Virus record (IMG/VR): IMGVR_UViG_3300002144_000875
Coordinates: 1-23,671 of that record
Direction: 5' to 3' (one strand)
Source of the DNA: a virus
Length of the DNA stretch: 23,671 nucleotides
Shown: positions 8,801 through 16,732 of the stretch, piece after piece
Layout of the letters: each line of letters begins with the position of its first letter
Position numbering within the stretch: the first letter of the stretch is position 1
Notes under the pieces: model-generated
Seen by the model: only the letters and a program-made list of their open reading frames with translations
The model's database searches: none
What the model was told of the DNA's origin: nothing
Position numbers and translations under genes: made by a program

Positions 8801-9469
8801 AATGAATATTTCCTAAAATATATTAAAAATTATGATGTTTATGATTATATAAGGTTAATAAAATACTTTGATAATTCTTTATTCAAAATGATTAAAGATT
8901 TTATTCCTGCCCGCACTAGTTTAGCATCTGGGGTAGTTATAAAACAACATAAATTAGAAAGAAACAGATACCCTCAACCTAAAGTACAATGGGAAGATAA
9001 CACATTATCTGGTTCAATTGAAATTGGAGAATATAGTGGTGGAACCGGCGGTTCATTCGAGAAATTCAATGGGGTAAATACATCCCCATATGGTCCCAAT
9101 GGTAATGGACCTGAAAACATATTTAACGTAACTCAAAGTTGGGTTGAAATTACTCCTTCACTGTTAGGAGAAATAACCTCAATCCATGATACACAAGATG
9201 AATTTTATAATGGAGAATTTAGTGGATCTCAACTTATAGTTACCCAACAAAATATTAACCCAGGATGTGATCCTTTTAAAAAAATTGACCCTCAAGGAGC
9301 TAATTATGGGATTAGATTTTATACCTCTTCTTTAGGAGGGGAAGTATATAATTTTTCTAGTTTTATTTCCCCTTTAAACCACCCCACAAATGGTTATATT
9401 TCAATATGGTATGAACGAGATCCTCCCACATCTATTACTCCAATTTCACCACCATCCTCACCTATTTAA
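5864..9469 (+). CDS. Large baseplate/tail protein with LamG-like insert
   Basis: This 1201-residue protein has several recognisable blocks. At about 424-490, IPEYLREDPQNQSYELFVDM with the following MLGQHYDNIWMYIKDVT and GISKDLIADAIRDLGVKIY resembles the helical core seen in gpI/gp7-like wedge proteins. At about 549-592, LYKRIYHNLPYLLKSKGTLA and ALITSYGIPDTILRISEFGG continues that core. At about 620-805, a Trp- and Gly-rich beta stretch (QSIWFLDSGNDVALVLEY, DWWGAMITKDG, GSLQEIRYYTSVL) resembles a concanavalin/LamG-like jelly roll, probably for glycan binding. After it the core resumes (IGYFNIGELIGDPILR, YDYIRLIKYFDNSLFKMIKD). The large size, late position and insert suggest a wedge component equivalent to gp7 or an adaptor for fibers. 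The domain calls are by eye. Confidence 0.7.
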   Translation: MTNISIISPSEFTSLSYDEKDINLIPSFEVDTSFGVGSYIEYYIFDLNKSIISVNYDYDSYSIQNDLQSSLTNNISKIQINPEQDLLSQGFSQGSYYTYYSFLNKKIGSPSNFLYITEISTDRTEIRLDSNTISKENLVKYSNDFITERESNNFFIDFYLNFGDNNLIIANNIKLDNEDPNNPSILIKLYNALPPSFDIKSEGWVVTLLENPIAYEIEFEDEIIEFNDKIKLKGPNFNLDVKDQINNSTPLMSYDSLLSSPSTGLSTQINTLLNDRNIEINIDYSDFNNFIHFSSAYTRLANFYNKVYLLEEYSSSISQIQSSVTGTSTGSLEVLGSIQQFNEKSNSVLNNFDRYEYFLYYASSSYSWPKTTTSPPYTLASTTDPITLSWFGSTNENSPLYGGIILSASLYDAQNKDYLAYSIPEYLREDPQNQSYELFVDMLGQHYDNIWMYIKDVTTRFDADNRLDYGISKDLIADAIRDLGVKIYQNNFSTNDLYSAFLGITENGDLSASPFITGSLPTPQGYEYIDTLISASNDTIPLDDVNKSLYKRIYHNLPYLLKSKGTLAGLRALITSYGIPDTILRISEFGGKNKINENDWDYWYNLYNHQYNTQGDNVITTDWELNSLWSSPNDTPSTVQLRFKAETPIPTLNSQSIWFLDSGNDVALVLEYTGSGLISSSYSGSQIDPYHQYANLKFTTDGFATSSSIYLPFFNGDWWGAMITKDGNDYNLHTGNKIYNANENNIIGFYQTSSHSSPSTTWNLSTTSSFGGISSITVGATTYSPLTGSLQEIRYYTSVLNENPFKDYVMNPLSFEGNTLNSAPNELAFRASLGSELNIGNTSIHPKITGSWDITSSFTAGSDFNYYTTPIYTKNEEWVFLDQLNAGIKNRINNKIQLRDGNIPEGNTLSVIRSLNQQTDEDSSYSPHVNYLEVAFSPQNEINDDIDSQIGYFNIGELIGDPILRNSYQTSYPELDKLRNEYFLKYIKNYDVYDYIRLIKYFDNSLFKMIKDFIPARTSLASGVVIKQHKLERNRYPQPKVQWEDNTLSGSIEIGEYSGGTGGSFEKFNGVNTSPYGPNGNGPENIFNVTQSWVEITPSLLGEITSIHDTQDEFYNGEFSGSQLIVTQQNINPGCDPFKKIDPQGANYGIRFYTSSLGGEVYNFSSFISPLNHPTNGYISIWYERDPPTSITPISPPSSPI

Positions 9470-9478
9470 ATATTTATT
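9470..9478 (+). promoter_or_regulatory. Weak ATATTTATT variant of the intergenic motif
   Basis: The bases ATATTTATT just before the ATG at 9484 match the first eight bases of the 11-mer found exactly at 1753, 12168 and 22473. The sequence is low complexity and the gap is only 14 bases, so this could be chance. It is listed only because of its position. Confidence 0.15.
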
Positions 9479-9483
9479 AATAC

Positions 9484-12165
9484 ATGGATGATAAAATATT
9501 ATATATAAAAGTTAGTAAAATTGATGGTGATGGTGTTGATCAAACATTCACATTACAAACTCTACAACAAATTACAATCCCTTGGGGAGCTGGAAATAGT
9601 ACTGAAACCTTTGAAATCTTCTCGATTACGGAATTTCAAGACCATTTTTTATATGGGGTAAATCCTAACAATGTGTTAGACCCTGTAACTGTAACTAATG
9701 ATAGAGCTAAAATAGAATATGATTTTTCAAGTTCTGTGCAATTACAAAGTGATGGAACTGTAGTACCTATTTTATTCTCAGGAGATGTTGAATTATACAA
9801 GATGTCTAATGCTGCTGTTGTTCAATCTATCCCCTTAATTAATACTGTTACTGATAATTTAGGCTTTTATGTACCTACTTCTTCTAATGGATTTTTAACT
9901 CATATAGAAGGAACTAATCCTGATGGTGCTTATTATCAAGTAAATACTTACCCACAAAAATCTACTGAAATTAATTTTTCAGGATCTTTCCTTTTAGATG
10001 TAGTTTGGACAGCTAATACATCTACTCAAATTATTTTAAGTTTAATTGTTAAGAGACAAAATGGCACTAATATACTACCCACAAATCTTGGTATAACCTC
10101 AGGATATGATATTTTAAATTTTAACTCTTCTTCAGGAACTTCTTTTACATCTAGTTTTCATTTATCTATGTCTTATGGTGAAAGCTCAGTTTCAGATGTA
10201 GAAGCGCTCCCAGATGATAAACTTTTTGCTTATATTGTCCCCGTAGCTACTAATGTAGAAATTACTGGTTCCTTCTCCCCAGACACTTTCTTTAATATAT
10301 CCTCATCTGCAGCAAGTGGTCCCTCAATTGAAACTATCCCCGAACCCTTTCTATCTGAAAATTTCTCAAATGCCTTTGATTGTCAACCTTTATATGGTAA
10401 TGTAAGTGAAAATCAAACAAGTTATAAATGGATGAAAGTAGATCACACTACTGGAATAATGATTCCAATTAACTTTGATTTAATTATAAATGGGGGTGCT
10501 TTAAAAGCTCAAGTACAAGACTCTAATTATTCCTCTTTAGCACATATCACCCCAAGATATTTAGGTTCTAAAAATACATCAAGATTCTTAAATGTCTGGA
10601 ACCCACCTGAATTATCTTCCCCACCAAATACCCCAGGGAATGAAGGAAACTATGGTAAGACCCCTTCAGTTGATTCTAAAAAAACTATAGTAACATGGGC
10701 TTCTTTCACTTCAGGATGGGCACCTGAAAAGATGAATCGTTCTAAAGTTAAAATAAAATATTTAATTGATGAAACTGGAAAAGCTCTTACTCCAAATGCC
10801 TCAAGTACTGCTTTAGATGATGTTCAAAATATCTTTAGAAGTGGAGAAAATGTTATTTTAACTTCCTATGAAACTGCAAACCCTTCTTCCTTTACTAATG
10901 TTTCAAGAATAGTAGATAGAGGAGGAACAACTATTGAACCTATATTATATAATCAGGTAAGCCATTATCAAGACCCTAATACTCCTATGTCTTTCTTACC
11001 ATCAATTACTATCAATGATGCATTAAATTTACCTCCTGGGATTCTTGATTTTAGATCACATATACAAACTACAACCCAAACTACCCAAAATATAAACGTT
11101 TCATCTCAATGGACAAATATCACATTATTTAATGATATAATTTTTAAAGGTAGCTCAGCTGGTGGTTCAGTAACTACAGGAGGTAATTCCATTACAATCC
11201 CCTCAGGTTTAGATAATTTTAATGGGGATGTAACTTTTAAAGTAAGAGTTAATATTGCAAATACAAATACTAGTAATTTTAGTACTGCTTATTTTAGAAT
11301 ATATAACCAAACCACAGGAGTACAATTAGGAATAAATTTCGCCAACCCAGCTCCACCAGTAGCCGCAGGTTCTTCACTTCCTAGTATTTGGGGGACGCTA
11401 TGGTCTCTAGGAGGTACAGATGTTAATTCTAGTGCTGCATTTAGGTTTACAGTAGATTATAATATAACAGTCTCCCCTTCAACTCTCACCCCAGGAGATG
11501 AATATGTAGTACAAGCTTTTTTTGGGTATAACCCAGAAGATTTATTTCTTTATAGTGAAGCAACAGACACCAACAATAATATTTACTTTGGGAATAATAA
11601 AATGTATTTTAAATTAGAACAAACCCCTTTACCAACATCAGAACTTGATATAAGTGGGGGTCCTTACCCATTTTTTAATCCTATAACTACAGGATATAAT
11701 AACAGCCCATATCCAGCATTACTAATATATACTGGATCTTATGTTGGAGCTTTTGAAGATCCAAACATGAAACAAGAAGGGATTCCAGATTCTGGTTTTA
11801 ATGATATAAAATATCCTATTGAAATTAAAGTTGGTGATGAAATTAGATTTGAAGGGTATGAAGATAAAGTAGTAACAGTAATTAAAACCCTTGTAACCTC
11901 TTCATATAACCCAACCCAACCTTCACTATTTGGGGGTGTAGTAGCTATTTATGTTGATAAGGACTTAACTACCCTACCTTGGAATACTGATGAATTCTTA
12001 GTTAGACGATATGTAGATAATCCTGGTGAAATTATTATAAGTAGAGATGCTATTTTTGAATCACAAGGAGGTCCACTTTTAGTAAAACCAGATTACATAA
12101 CTAACCAATTAAACGAAAACTTAGATGACTATATCACTAATCTTACCAATAAAGGCTTGCTTTAG
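9484..12165 (+). CDS. Large tail structural protein, 893 residues
   Basis: The protein is beta-rich with high Asn, Thr and Ser and no catalytic motif, as in phage adhesins and baseplate-associated fibers. It starts MDDKILYIKVSKIDGDGVDQ. A central block at about 298-370 (YKWMKVDHTTGIMIPINFDL, AQVQDSNYSSLAHI, PRYLGSKNTSRFLN) looks like a conserved core, since it is less repetitive than its flanks. A Thr/Gly-rich region follows, and the C terminus (about 760-893) contains EIKVGDEIRFEGYEDKVVTV and ends in a helical tail, NQLNENLDDYITNLTNKGLL. A partial match to the ATATTTATAAC motif lies just before its start. The family is not recognised; tail structural function comes from composition, size and neighbours. 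Confidence 0.65.
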   Translation: MDDKILYIKVSKIDGDGVDQTFTLQTLQQITIPWGAGNSTETFEIFSITEFQDHFLYGVNPNNVLDPVTVTNDRAKIEYDFSSSVQLQSDGTVVPILFSGDVELYKMSNAAVVQSIPLINTVTDNLGFYVPTSSNGFLTHIEGTNPDGAYYQVNTYPQKSTEINFSGSFLLDVVWTANTSTQIILSLIVKRQNGTNILPTNLGITSGYDILNFNSSSGTSFTSSFHLSMSYGESSVSDVEALPDDKLFAYIVPVATNVEITGSFSPDTFFNISSSAASGPSIETIPEPFLSENFSNAFDCQPLYGNVSENQTSYKWMKVDHTTGIMIPINFDLIINGGALKAQVQDSNYSSLAHITPRYLGSKNTSRFLNVWNPPELSSPPNTPGNEGNYGKTPSVDSKKTIVTWASFTSGWAPEKMNRSKVKIKYLIDETGKALTPNASSTALDDVQNIFRSGENVILTSYETANPSSFTNVSRIVDRGGTTIEPILYNQVSHYQDPNTPMSFLPSITINDALNLPPGILDFRSHIQTTTQTTQNINVSSQWTNITLFNDIIFKGSSAGGSVTTGGNSITIPSGLDNFNGDVTFKVRVNIANTNTSNFSTAYFRIYNQTTGVQLGINFANPAPPVAAGSSLPSIWGTLWSLGGTDVNSSAAFRFTVDYNITVSPSTLTPGDEYVVQAFFGYNPEDLFLYSEATDTNNNIYFGNNKMYFKLEQTPLPTSELDISGGPYPFFNPITTGYNNSPYPALLIYTGSYVGAFEDPNMKQEGIPDSGFNDIKYPIEIKVGDEIRFEGYEDKVVTVIKTLVTSSYNPTQPSLFGGVVAIYVDKDLTTLPWNTDEFLVRRYVDNPGEIIISRDAIFESQGGPLLVKPDYITNQLNENLDDYITNLTNKGLL

Positions 12166-12167
12166 TG

Positions 12168-12178
12168 ATATTTATAAC
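12168..12178 (+). promoter_or_regulatory. ATATTTATAAC motif, copy 2
   Basis: This exact copy of the 11-base motif lies three bases after the stop of the 893-residue tail gene, in the longest gap of the window (12166-12294). It is about 60 bases upstream of the likely true N terminus of the next protein, a workable distance for a promoter. An AT-only stretch (ATATAATATAAG) follows it. Confidence 0.4.
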
Positions 12179-12216
12179 ATATAATATAAGATAAATTAAA
12201 ATATTGTTAAACTTAA

Positions 12217-12294
12217 AACCTAGAAATCATCGGATATTTAAATAACCAAGTAGTAACAGTTGATGCTATATTAACTAAAAAAGGTAGAGAACTA
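12217..12294 (+). other. In-frame, start-less N-terminal extension of the next gene
   Basis: Read in the frame of the ATG at 12295, the 78 bases after the stop at 12214-12216 encode 26 codons without a stop. Past the first few they include YLNNQVVTVDAILTKKGREL, which runs smoothly into MAKNDGSFRITQ. Many tail proteins of T4-like phages open in this style, with a short leader then 'VDAILTKKGRE'. No ATG, GTG or TTG occurs in this stretch, and no ATG occurs in any frame between 12166 and 12294. The codon where a start would be expected, before GYLNN, is ATC (12229-12231). That would make this an ATC start, a mutated ATG or an assembly error. Confidence 0.6.
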
Positions 12295-12891
12295 ATGGCC
12301 AAAAATGATGGGTCATTTAGAATCACACAATTCTCATTGAGTGATGACGAAATCGATTATACTCTATATAACCCTACCCACCCATCAGGTTCTTCATTCT
12401 ATGGAGAAGCTATAAATAATATGCCTTTACTTGAAGCATTTCCTGATGAAACACAAATCATGAAATATAAACTAGTGACCCTCCCTCGTGGAACAGCAAA
12501 ACTTCCAGTACTTGATTTAGGATATGCTGCTTTAACTTTACAACAAGGAGCATCTTTAGCAATCACTCCTCAAACTTTAAATTATTTAGGTAATGCTCAA
12601 ATATTTGAAAATAGTGGATATACAGCAACAATAGCGGATGTTAGGCTATTAGGAACATTTACGGGTGTAGGTTTAGATACTGATCCTGTAAACGCTGCAG
12701 ATTTAACTTCAACTTCTACTTTAGGAACTAATGTATCTCAAACAGTTAAAGGAACTCAAATAAATTTAAGAGCCACAACAGTTAATACTTTGTTTGGAGG
12801 AAACCCTCAAATCAGTACAACAATAACATTCGTAGGTATAGATAGTGGTGCTCGTATTACTATTCCATTAACTATAACACAAACAAATTAA
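12295..12891 (+). CDS. Phage tail-cluster structural protein, start uncertain
   Basis: From the first ATG the protein is 198 residues: MAKNDGSFRITQFSLSDDEI, then DYTLYNPTHPSGSSFYGEAI and a beta-rich body ending ITIPLTITQTN. The 'ITQFSLSDDEIDYTLYNP' stretch is one I associate with structural proteins of marine T4-like phages, but I can assign no specific function. Coding potential clearly continues upstream of this ATG to 12217, so the annotated start probably removes about 22 real residues. There are no catalytic motifs, cysteines or membrane segments. It lies between the 893-residue tail protein and a pair of paralogous structural proteins, and so belongs to the virion module. Confidence 0.7.
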   Translation: MAKNDGSFRITQFSLSDDEIDYTLYNPTHPSGSSFYGEAINNMPLLEAFPDETQIMKYKLVTLPRGTAKLPVLDLGYAALTLQQGASLAITPQTLNYLGNAQIFENSGYTATIADVRLLGTFTGVGLDTDPVNAADLTSTSTLGTNVSQTVKGTQINLRATTVNTLFGGNPQISTTITFVGIDSGARITIPLTITQTN

Positions 12892-12902
12892 AAATAAAAT
12901 AA

Positions 12903-13916
12903 ATGAGCTTTAAAAGAATAGATGCTGAAGATTTTGTAGTAAGTAGTGATGCAATCACCTCTACATTATGGTCAAATGATTCTCCAACTTTAACTGAATT
13001 TTATACTTCCTCCGTTCAACTTGCGGGTTCATCTGGAAATTTTTACCTTTCGGTATATCAAACATCTTCCTTAGACCAAAACACCCAAGTACAATTTAGT
13101 ATTGCTTATGGTGATGTTACTGGGGGTGGATCAACTGATTATAATGGAGCTGTACCCGGAAATTCACCTTCACGTTCAACATATGGTCAATATAGATCTT
13201 TAATATTAGAGAATGAGAATGCTGAATTTATTTTTGGTAGTGATACTAATATATTAGTAGGTTCTCATTTTTATGCCCTCTCAATTGATAGAGCAAGGTA
13301 TAAAGAATCACTATTCCCAGGTTCATTTAATTTAATCCTTTCAGGATCAGGAGCGGGAAATAGCATCCAATTAACGGATAATTCAAACGATATTTTAGTA
13401 AACCAATTCATCGGCACCTCACGTGTATTTCAATTGGTTTCCGGCTCTAATGGCTCAGCTATACCGGGTGGAGGTTATGTTCCTAACTCGGGTTCATATG
13501 GGTTAGTATTCCCAGAACTAGGAACTATTTTATTAAACCCAGAGGCTATAGAAGAAAGTATAGGAGTAGCTGCAAACAGAACATCAGGAATTTTAAATTC
13601 AACTAATCAACAAATATTATTTAATGCTATAGAAAGTGGTGGGAGTTTTAGATTAAATTCTCAAGAAACTATCTCCTCAACTTACATATTCATTAGATCA
13701 AGAAATTCAGAATTCAATTATACAGAAAACCCTACATTTATAGAAAATAATGGTGAGGTAATTTATGATAACTACATTAATAATCCCCAAACATATATTA
13801 CAACAGTGGGAATGTATAATGATAAAAATGAATTGTTAGCGGTTGCCAAATTATCTAGACCAATATTGAAAGACTTTACTAAAGAAAGTTTAATAAGAAT
13901 TAAATTAGATTTTTAG
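12903..13916 (+). CDS. Structural protein, first of two tandem paralogs
   Basis: The protein has 337 residues. The N-terminal half includes YQTSSLDQNTQVQFSIAYGD and a Pro/Ser loop PGNSPSRSTYGQYRSLILEN, a pattern I associate with uncharacterised phage structural proteins. The C-terminal part contains RNSEFNYTENPTFIENNGEV, then TYITTVGMYNDKNELLAVAK and LSRPILKDF. The same C-terminal block recurs in the next gene, so the two are tandem paralogs. Beta-rich composition without enzyme motifs and the position in the tail cluster support a virion protein, possibly a fiber attachment or decoration part. The gap to the next gene is five bases. Confidence 0.7.
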   Translation: MSFKRIDAEDFVVSSDAITSTLWSNDSPTLTEFYTSSVQLAGSSGNFYLSVYQTSSLDQNTQVQFSIAYGDVTGGGSTDYNGAVPGNSPSRSTYGQYRSLILENENAEFIFGSDTNILVGSHFYALSIDRARYKESLFPGSFNLILSGSGAGNSIQLTDNSNDILVNQFIGTSRVFQLVSGSNGSAIPGGGYVPNSGSYGLVFPELGTILLNPEAIEESIGVAANRTSGILNSTNQQILFNAIESGGSFRLNSQETISSTYIFIRSRNSEFNYTENPTFIENNGEVIYDNYINNPQTYITTVGMYNDKNELLAVAKLSRPILKDFTKESLIRIKLDF

Positions 13917-13921
13917 AATGA

Positions 13922-14881
13922 ATGAGTGTATTCAAACCATTTACAACCTCCGATATAGTATCGTCCCCCTTTAAGTTAAATAAAACTTTTAGCTATAATA
14001 GTCTTTCCGAGGCAACAGGATCTGGTATAGATATTTTCATAGGAGAAAATACACCCCTCCCAATATTCATTTCAGGTAGTAACCCAACAGGGTACATATC
14101 TCAACAAGATTCATATCTGGTTTATAACTCTATTAAATATCTATATTACTCTAATTTTTTAGAAAATATGGATGGTAGTGAGGCAAATATAGTAACATTT
14201 AATAATGATGGAACTATCTCTGGGGGTCAACAAACCACTAATTTTCAAAACTATTTAACAACTACATTAGAGGCACATAGGACATTTCCAACAGGTTCTG
14301 GAGATACTATAGGAGTGCTTTCAATTCCCTCAAATATTTTTGGAGAAACTATTTCTCCAAATTCCTTTATTTGGGAATCTATAAGCGGAATAATACAAGA
14401 TGACGGTGAAGGAAGATTATACTATAATTCTACTTTATTAGTAGGGAACATAATATATGAACATGGAATTATATTATTAAATCCTAATACTTTTGATGAT
14501 ATTGATGGATATGGATATGTATCATATGGAATAGCCTCACCCCCAGAACCCGTAGGAATATATGGGGGGATAGCAAGTGCATTTTTATATAATTTTACTA
14601 AATTAGAATTTAAAAGTACTATTACAATTTATGAACAACAATTTAAATGTACTCTTAGAGAAAATGAATTCAACTACACCCACAACCCAACAACTATTAC
14701 AGGTAGTATGGGTGGGGGAGTGTTAAAACCATTTACAACAGAACATTACTTTACACCATATGTAACAACAGTAGGATTACACAATAATGAGGGGGATTTA
14801 TTAGCGGTAGCAAAACTATCTCAACCTTTACCTACCTCACCAACCACAGATACAAATATTATAATTAATTTAGATTTATAA
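13922..14881 (+). CDS. Structural protein, second tandem paralog
   Basis: The protein has 319 residues. Its C-terminal 90 residues carry RENEFNYTHNPTTITGSMGG, PYVTTVGLHNNEGDLLAVAK and LSQPLPTSPTTD, matching the previous gene's 'EFNYT.NPT', 'TTVG(M/L)', and 'LLAVAKLS(R/Q)P' blocks in the same order. The N-terminal half differs (MSVFKPFTTSDIVSSPFKLN) and lacks the 'QFSIAYG' block, though shared features such as GIILLNPNTFDDI versus GTILLNPEAIEES align in the middle. The pair therefore shares a C-terminal attachment-like region with diverged N-terminal halves, as expected for parts that bind different partners. Function is inferred as virion structural. Confidence 0.7.
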   Translation: MSVFKPFTTSDIVSSPFKLNKTFSYNSLSEATGSGIDIFIGENTPLPIFISGSNPTGYISQQDSYLVYNSIKYLYYSNFLENMDGSEANIVTFNNDGTISGGQQTTNFQNYLTTTLEAHRTFPTGSGDTIGVLSIPSNIFGETISPNSFIWESISGIIQDDGEGRLYYNSTLLVGNIIYEHGIILLNPNTFDDIDGYGYVSYGIASPPEPVGIYGGIASAFLYNFTKLEFKSTITIYEQQFKCTLRENEFNYTHNPTTITGSMGGGVLKPFTTEHYFTPYVTTVGLHNNEGDLLAVAKLSQPLPTSPTTDTNIIINLDL

Positions 14882-14883
14882 AA

Positions 14884-16266
14884 ATGGCAACACTCAACAA
14901 AATTGGAATCACAACTGGAAATACAGTAGAGGCTTATCACGTTTCTCAATCAATAGATGCATTTACGGGGATCGTAGAATATGATATAGCTCTATCAGGC
15001 TCTTTTAATCTGACGGGTTCTATGACAATAGATGGATTAGCAACTCCAATAGTTCCAAATATAATTACATTTGATCCTTCCACTAATGTATTACACACAA
15101 CTTCCTCTATTGGATTTTTACAACCATTATCCTCTAGTATATATGATAATACTACAAACATATTAATTAATTCCTCTAGCATAAGTAATCTTTCTTCATC
15201 AATCTCATCAATTCCAACCTCATCCGGAAATTTTGCTAATACTGATCTGACACTTACAGGTAATAGAACTCATGATTTAAATGGTTTTAGAGTAATTTTT
15301 GAATCCGCTTCATTATCTGTGTTTGGTATTAACAATTTTTCAGGTATTAATGTAAATGCTGGTCAAGCAGATAGAGATTTTAGGGTATACACTCAAGGAA
15401 ATACTTCAACTTTATTTGTTGAGGGGTCTTCTGATAGAGTAGGTATTGGAAAAAATACACCTAACGCAACACTAGACGTTAATGGTAATACTATCATAAC
15501 AGGATCATTAGATGTTAGTGGTAGTTTACGCATTGGGGAAACAATTTTAAATAATACTTTAGATGATATTTTAGTAGTTGATGGTAATGGTGTGGTTCAT
15601 AAAAGAGACTCTTCTACAATTTCTAGCTCAAAACCCCCACTATATATATATGCTGGATCAAACTCTGCAACCAAAACAATTAATGGAGTTGGAATAGGAA
15701 AATCCGCCTCAGGGACACCAAACCCAGGACAAATATCCTCCCCCTCATTAACAATGGAGGTAACAAAATCTTTATCTGAAGGAGATCAAATTATATGGAA
15801 TACTAAAATTTCAGAAGATAATATTACAGGATTTAAACTCTCATATGAGGGTGTGTATCTAATTGGTACTTCCATGGCATATGCCCCAATAATAGAATCC
15901 GATCTTTCAACAAACCTCGGCTCTCCTAATAAAGTATTATTTGAATTAGAAATGATAAAGTTTTCTTATATAGGTACTGATAAATTTCGATTTAACTTAA
16001 AGCAAACTAACTATTATAACCCATCCAACATACTTGGAAATGGCGACCCAGTAACTACAATAGAAAGTGGTGTTAGGTATTCAATCCCTAATACATCCAT
16101 CACAGCAAATAATACCCTGGATTCACCCCAACAGGTATTAACCTTTGATACTTTCATACAAACAATCCCTGCTGGCCAAATTTCTAATGTAAAGTTTGAA
16201 TTAGCAAAGAGTGGGGGAAGTTCTTTTGGTGTAGACTCAAGTTACTGCAGATTAATCCAAGCATAA
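14884..16266 (+). CDS. Fiber-like structural protein
   Basis: This 460-residue protein opens MATLNKIGITTGNTVEAYHV. It has a Ser/Asn-rich region with a coiled or triple-stranded look (residues about 88-120, SSSISNLSSSISSIPTSS), then a beta-repeat section typical of trimeric fibers: RVGIGKNTPNATLDVNGNTI followed by ITGSLDVSGSLRIGE (about 190-220). The C-terminal 200 residues form a separate beta domain (PLYIYAGSNSATKTINGVGI, YEGVYLIGTSMAYAP), perhaps a receptor-binding or TNF/C1q-like head, although I cannot confirm the fold. It is the last structural gene before the nuclease and primase genes. Confidence 0.7.
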   Translation: MATLNKIGITTGNTVEAYHVSQSIDAFTGIVEYDIALSGSFNLTGSMTIDGLATPIVPNIITFDPSTNVLHTTSSIGFLQPLSSSIYDNTTNILINSSSISNLSSSISSIPTSSGNFANTDLTLTGNRTHDLNGFRVIFESASLSVFGINNFSGINVNAGQADRDFRVYTQGNTSTLFVEGSSDRVGIGKNTPNATLDVNGNTIITGSLDVSGSLRIGETILNNTLDDILVVDGNGVVHKRDSSTISSSKPPLYIYAGSNSATKTINGVGIGKSASGTPNPGQISSPSLTMEVTKSLSEGDQIIWNTKISEDNITGFKLSYEGVYLIGTSMAYAPIIESDLSTNLGSPNKVLFELEMIKFSYIGTDKFRFNLKQTNYYNPSNILGNGDPVTTIESGVRYSIPNTSITANNTLDSPQQVLTFDTFIQTIPAGQISNVKFELAKSGGSSFGVDSSYCRLIQA

Positions 16267-16267
16267 T

Positions 16268-16708
16268 ATGTGGTTATATAACAATACTAAAATAGAAACC
16301 TTAGAGGATTTACCCTCATATTCTTTTGGTTTTATATATATTACAACTCACCTCCCAACAGGAAAAAAATATTTGGGTAAAAAATCACTTTACCATAATG
16401 TTCGAAAGAAATTAACTAAAAAACAACTTTCAGAACAAAATGGGAGGGGAAGGAAACCAACTACCGAGATAGTTAAAAAAGTTTCTGATTGGAGGACCTA
16501 TTATGGTTCTGAGGAGTTTATTAAACAAAAAATTAAAGAAAATAAGCAAGAAGAATTTACACGAGAAATTATAAAATTTGTTGATAATAAAAAATTACTT
16601 ACGTATTTTGAGTGTAAATATCAATTTATATATAATGTGTTAGAGTCTAATGAATGGTTAAATTCAAACATATTAGGAAAGTTCTATAAAAAAGACTTGG
16701 AATCATAA
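16268..16708 (+). CDS. GIY-YIG-like endonuclease
   Basis: This 146-residue protein shows the layout of a GIY-YIG domain: GFIYI at 21-25 (the 'GIY' strand), then KYLGKK at 34-39 (the 'YIG' strand), an Arg/Lys-rich helix (VRKKLTKKQLS), DWRTYYGS at 74-81, a glutamate in YFECKYQF (E115), and a closing NILGKFYKKDL. The E115 and Asn region is consistent with the metal-binding Glu and conserved Asn of the fold. It could be a free-standing homing-type nuclease or a DNA-processing nuclease of phage replication; no intron is seen around it. It lies two bases after the fiber gene and 24 before the primase gene. Confidence 0.65.
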   Translation: MWLYNNTKIETLEDLPSYSFGFIYITTHLPTGKKYLGKKSLYHNVRKKLTKKQLSEQNGRGRKPTTEIVKKVSDWRTYYGSEEFIKQKIKENKQEEFTREIIKFVDNKKLLTYFECKYQFIYNVLESNEWLNSNILGKFYKKDLES

Positions 16709-16725
16709 AGTAAAATTATTATATT

Positions 16726-16730
16726 AAGGG
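16726..16730 (+). promoter_or_regulatory. Possible weak ribosome-binding site of the primase gene
   Basis: The bases AAGGG, two bases before the ATG at 16733, are one of the few purine-rich patches near a start in the window. The spacing is too short for a classical Shine-Dalgarno site, so it is a weak candidate only. Confidence 0.2.
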
Positions 16731-16732
16731 TT

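Noticed and set aside
12166-12216. Terminator after the 893-residue tail gene
   Set aside because: The stretch is AT-rich but I could not find a G/C-bearing stem followed by a T run, so no terminator is called.
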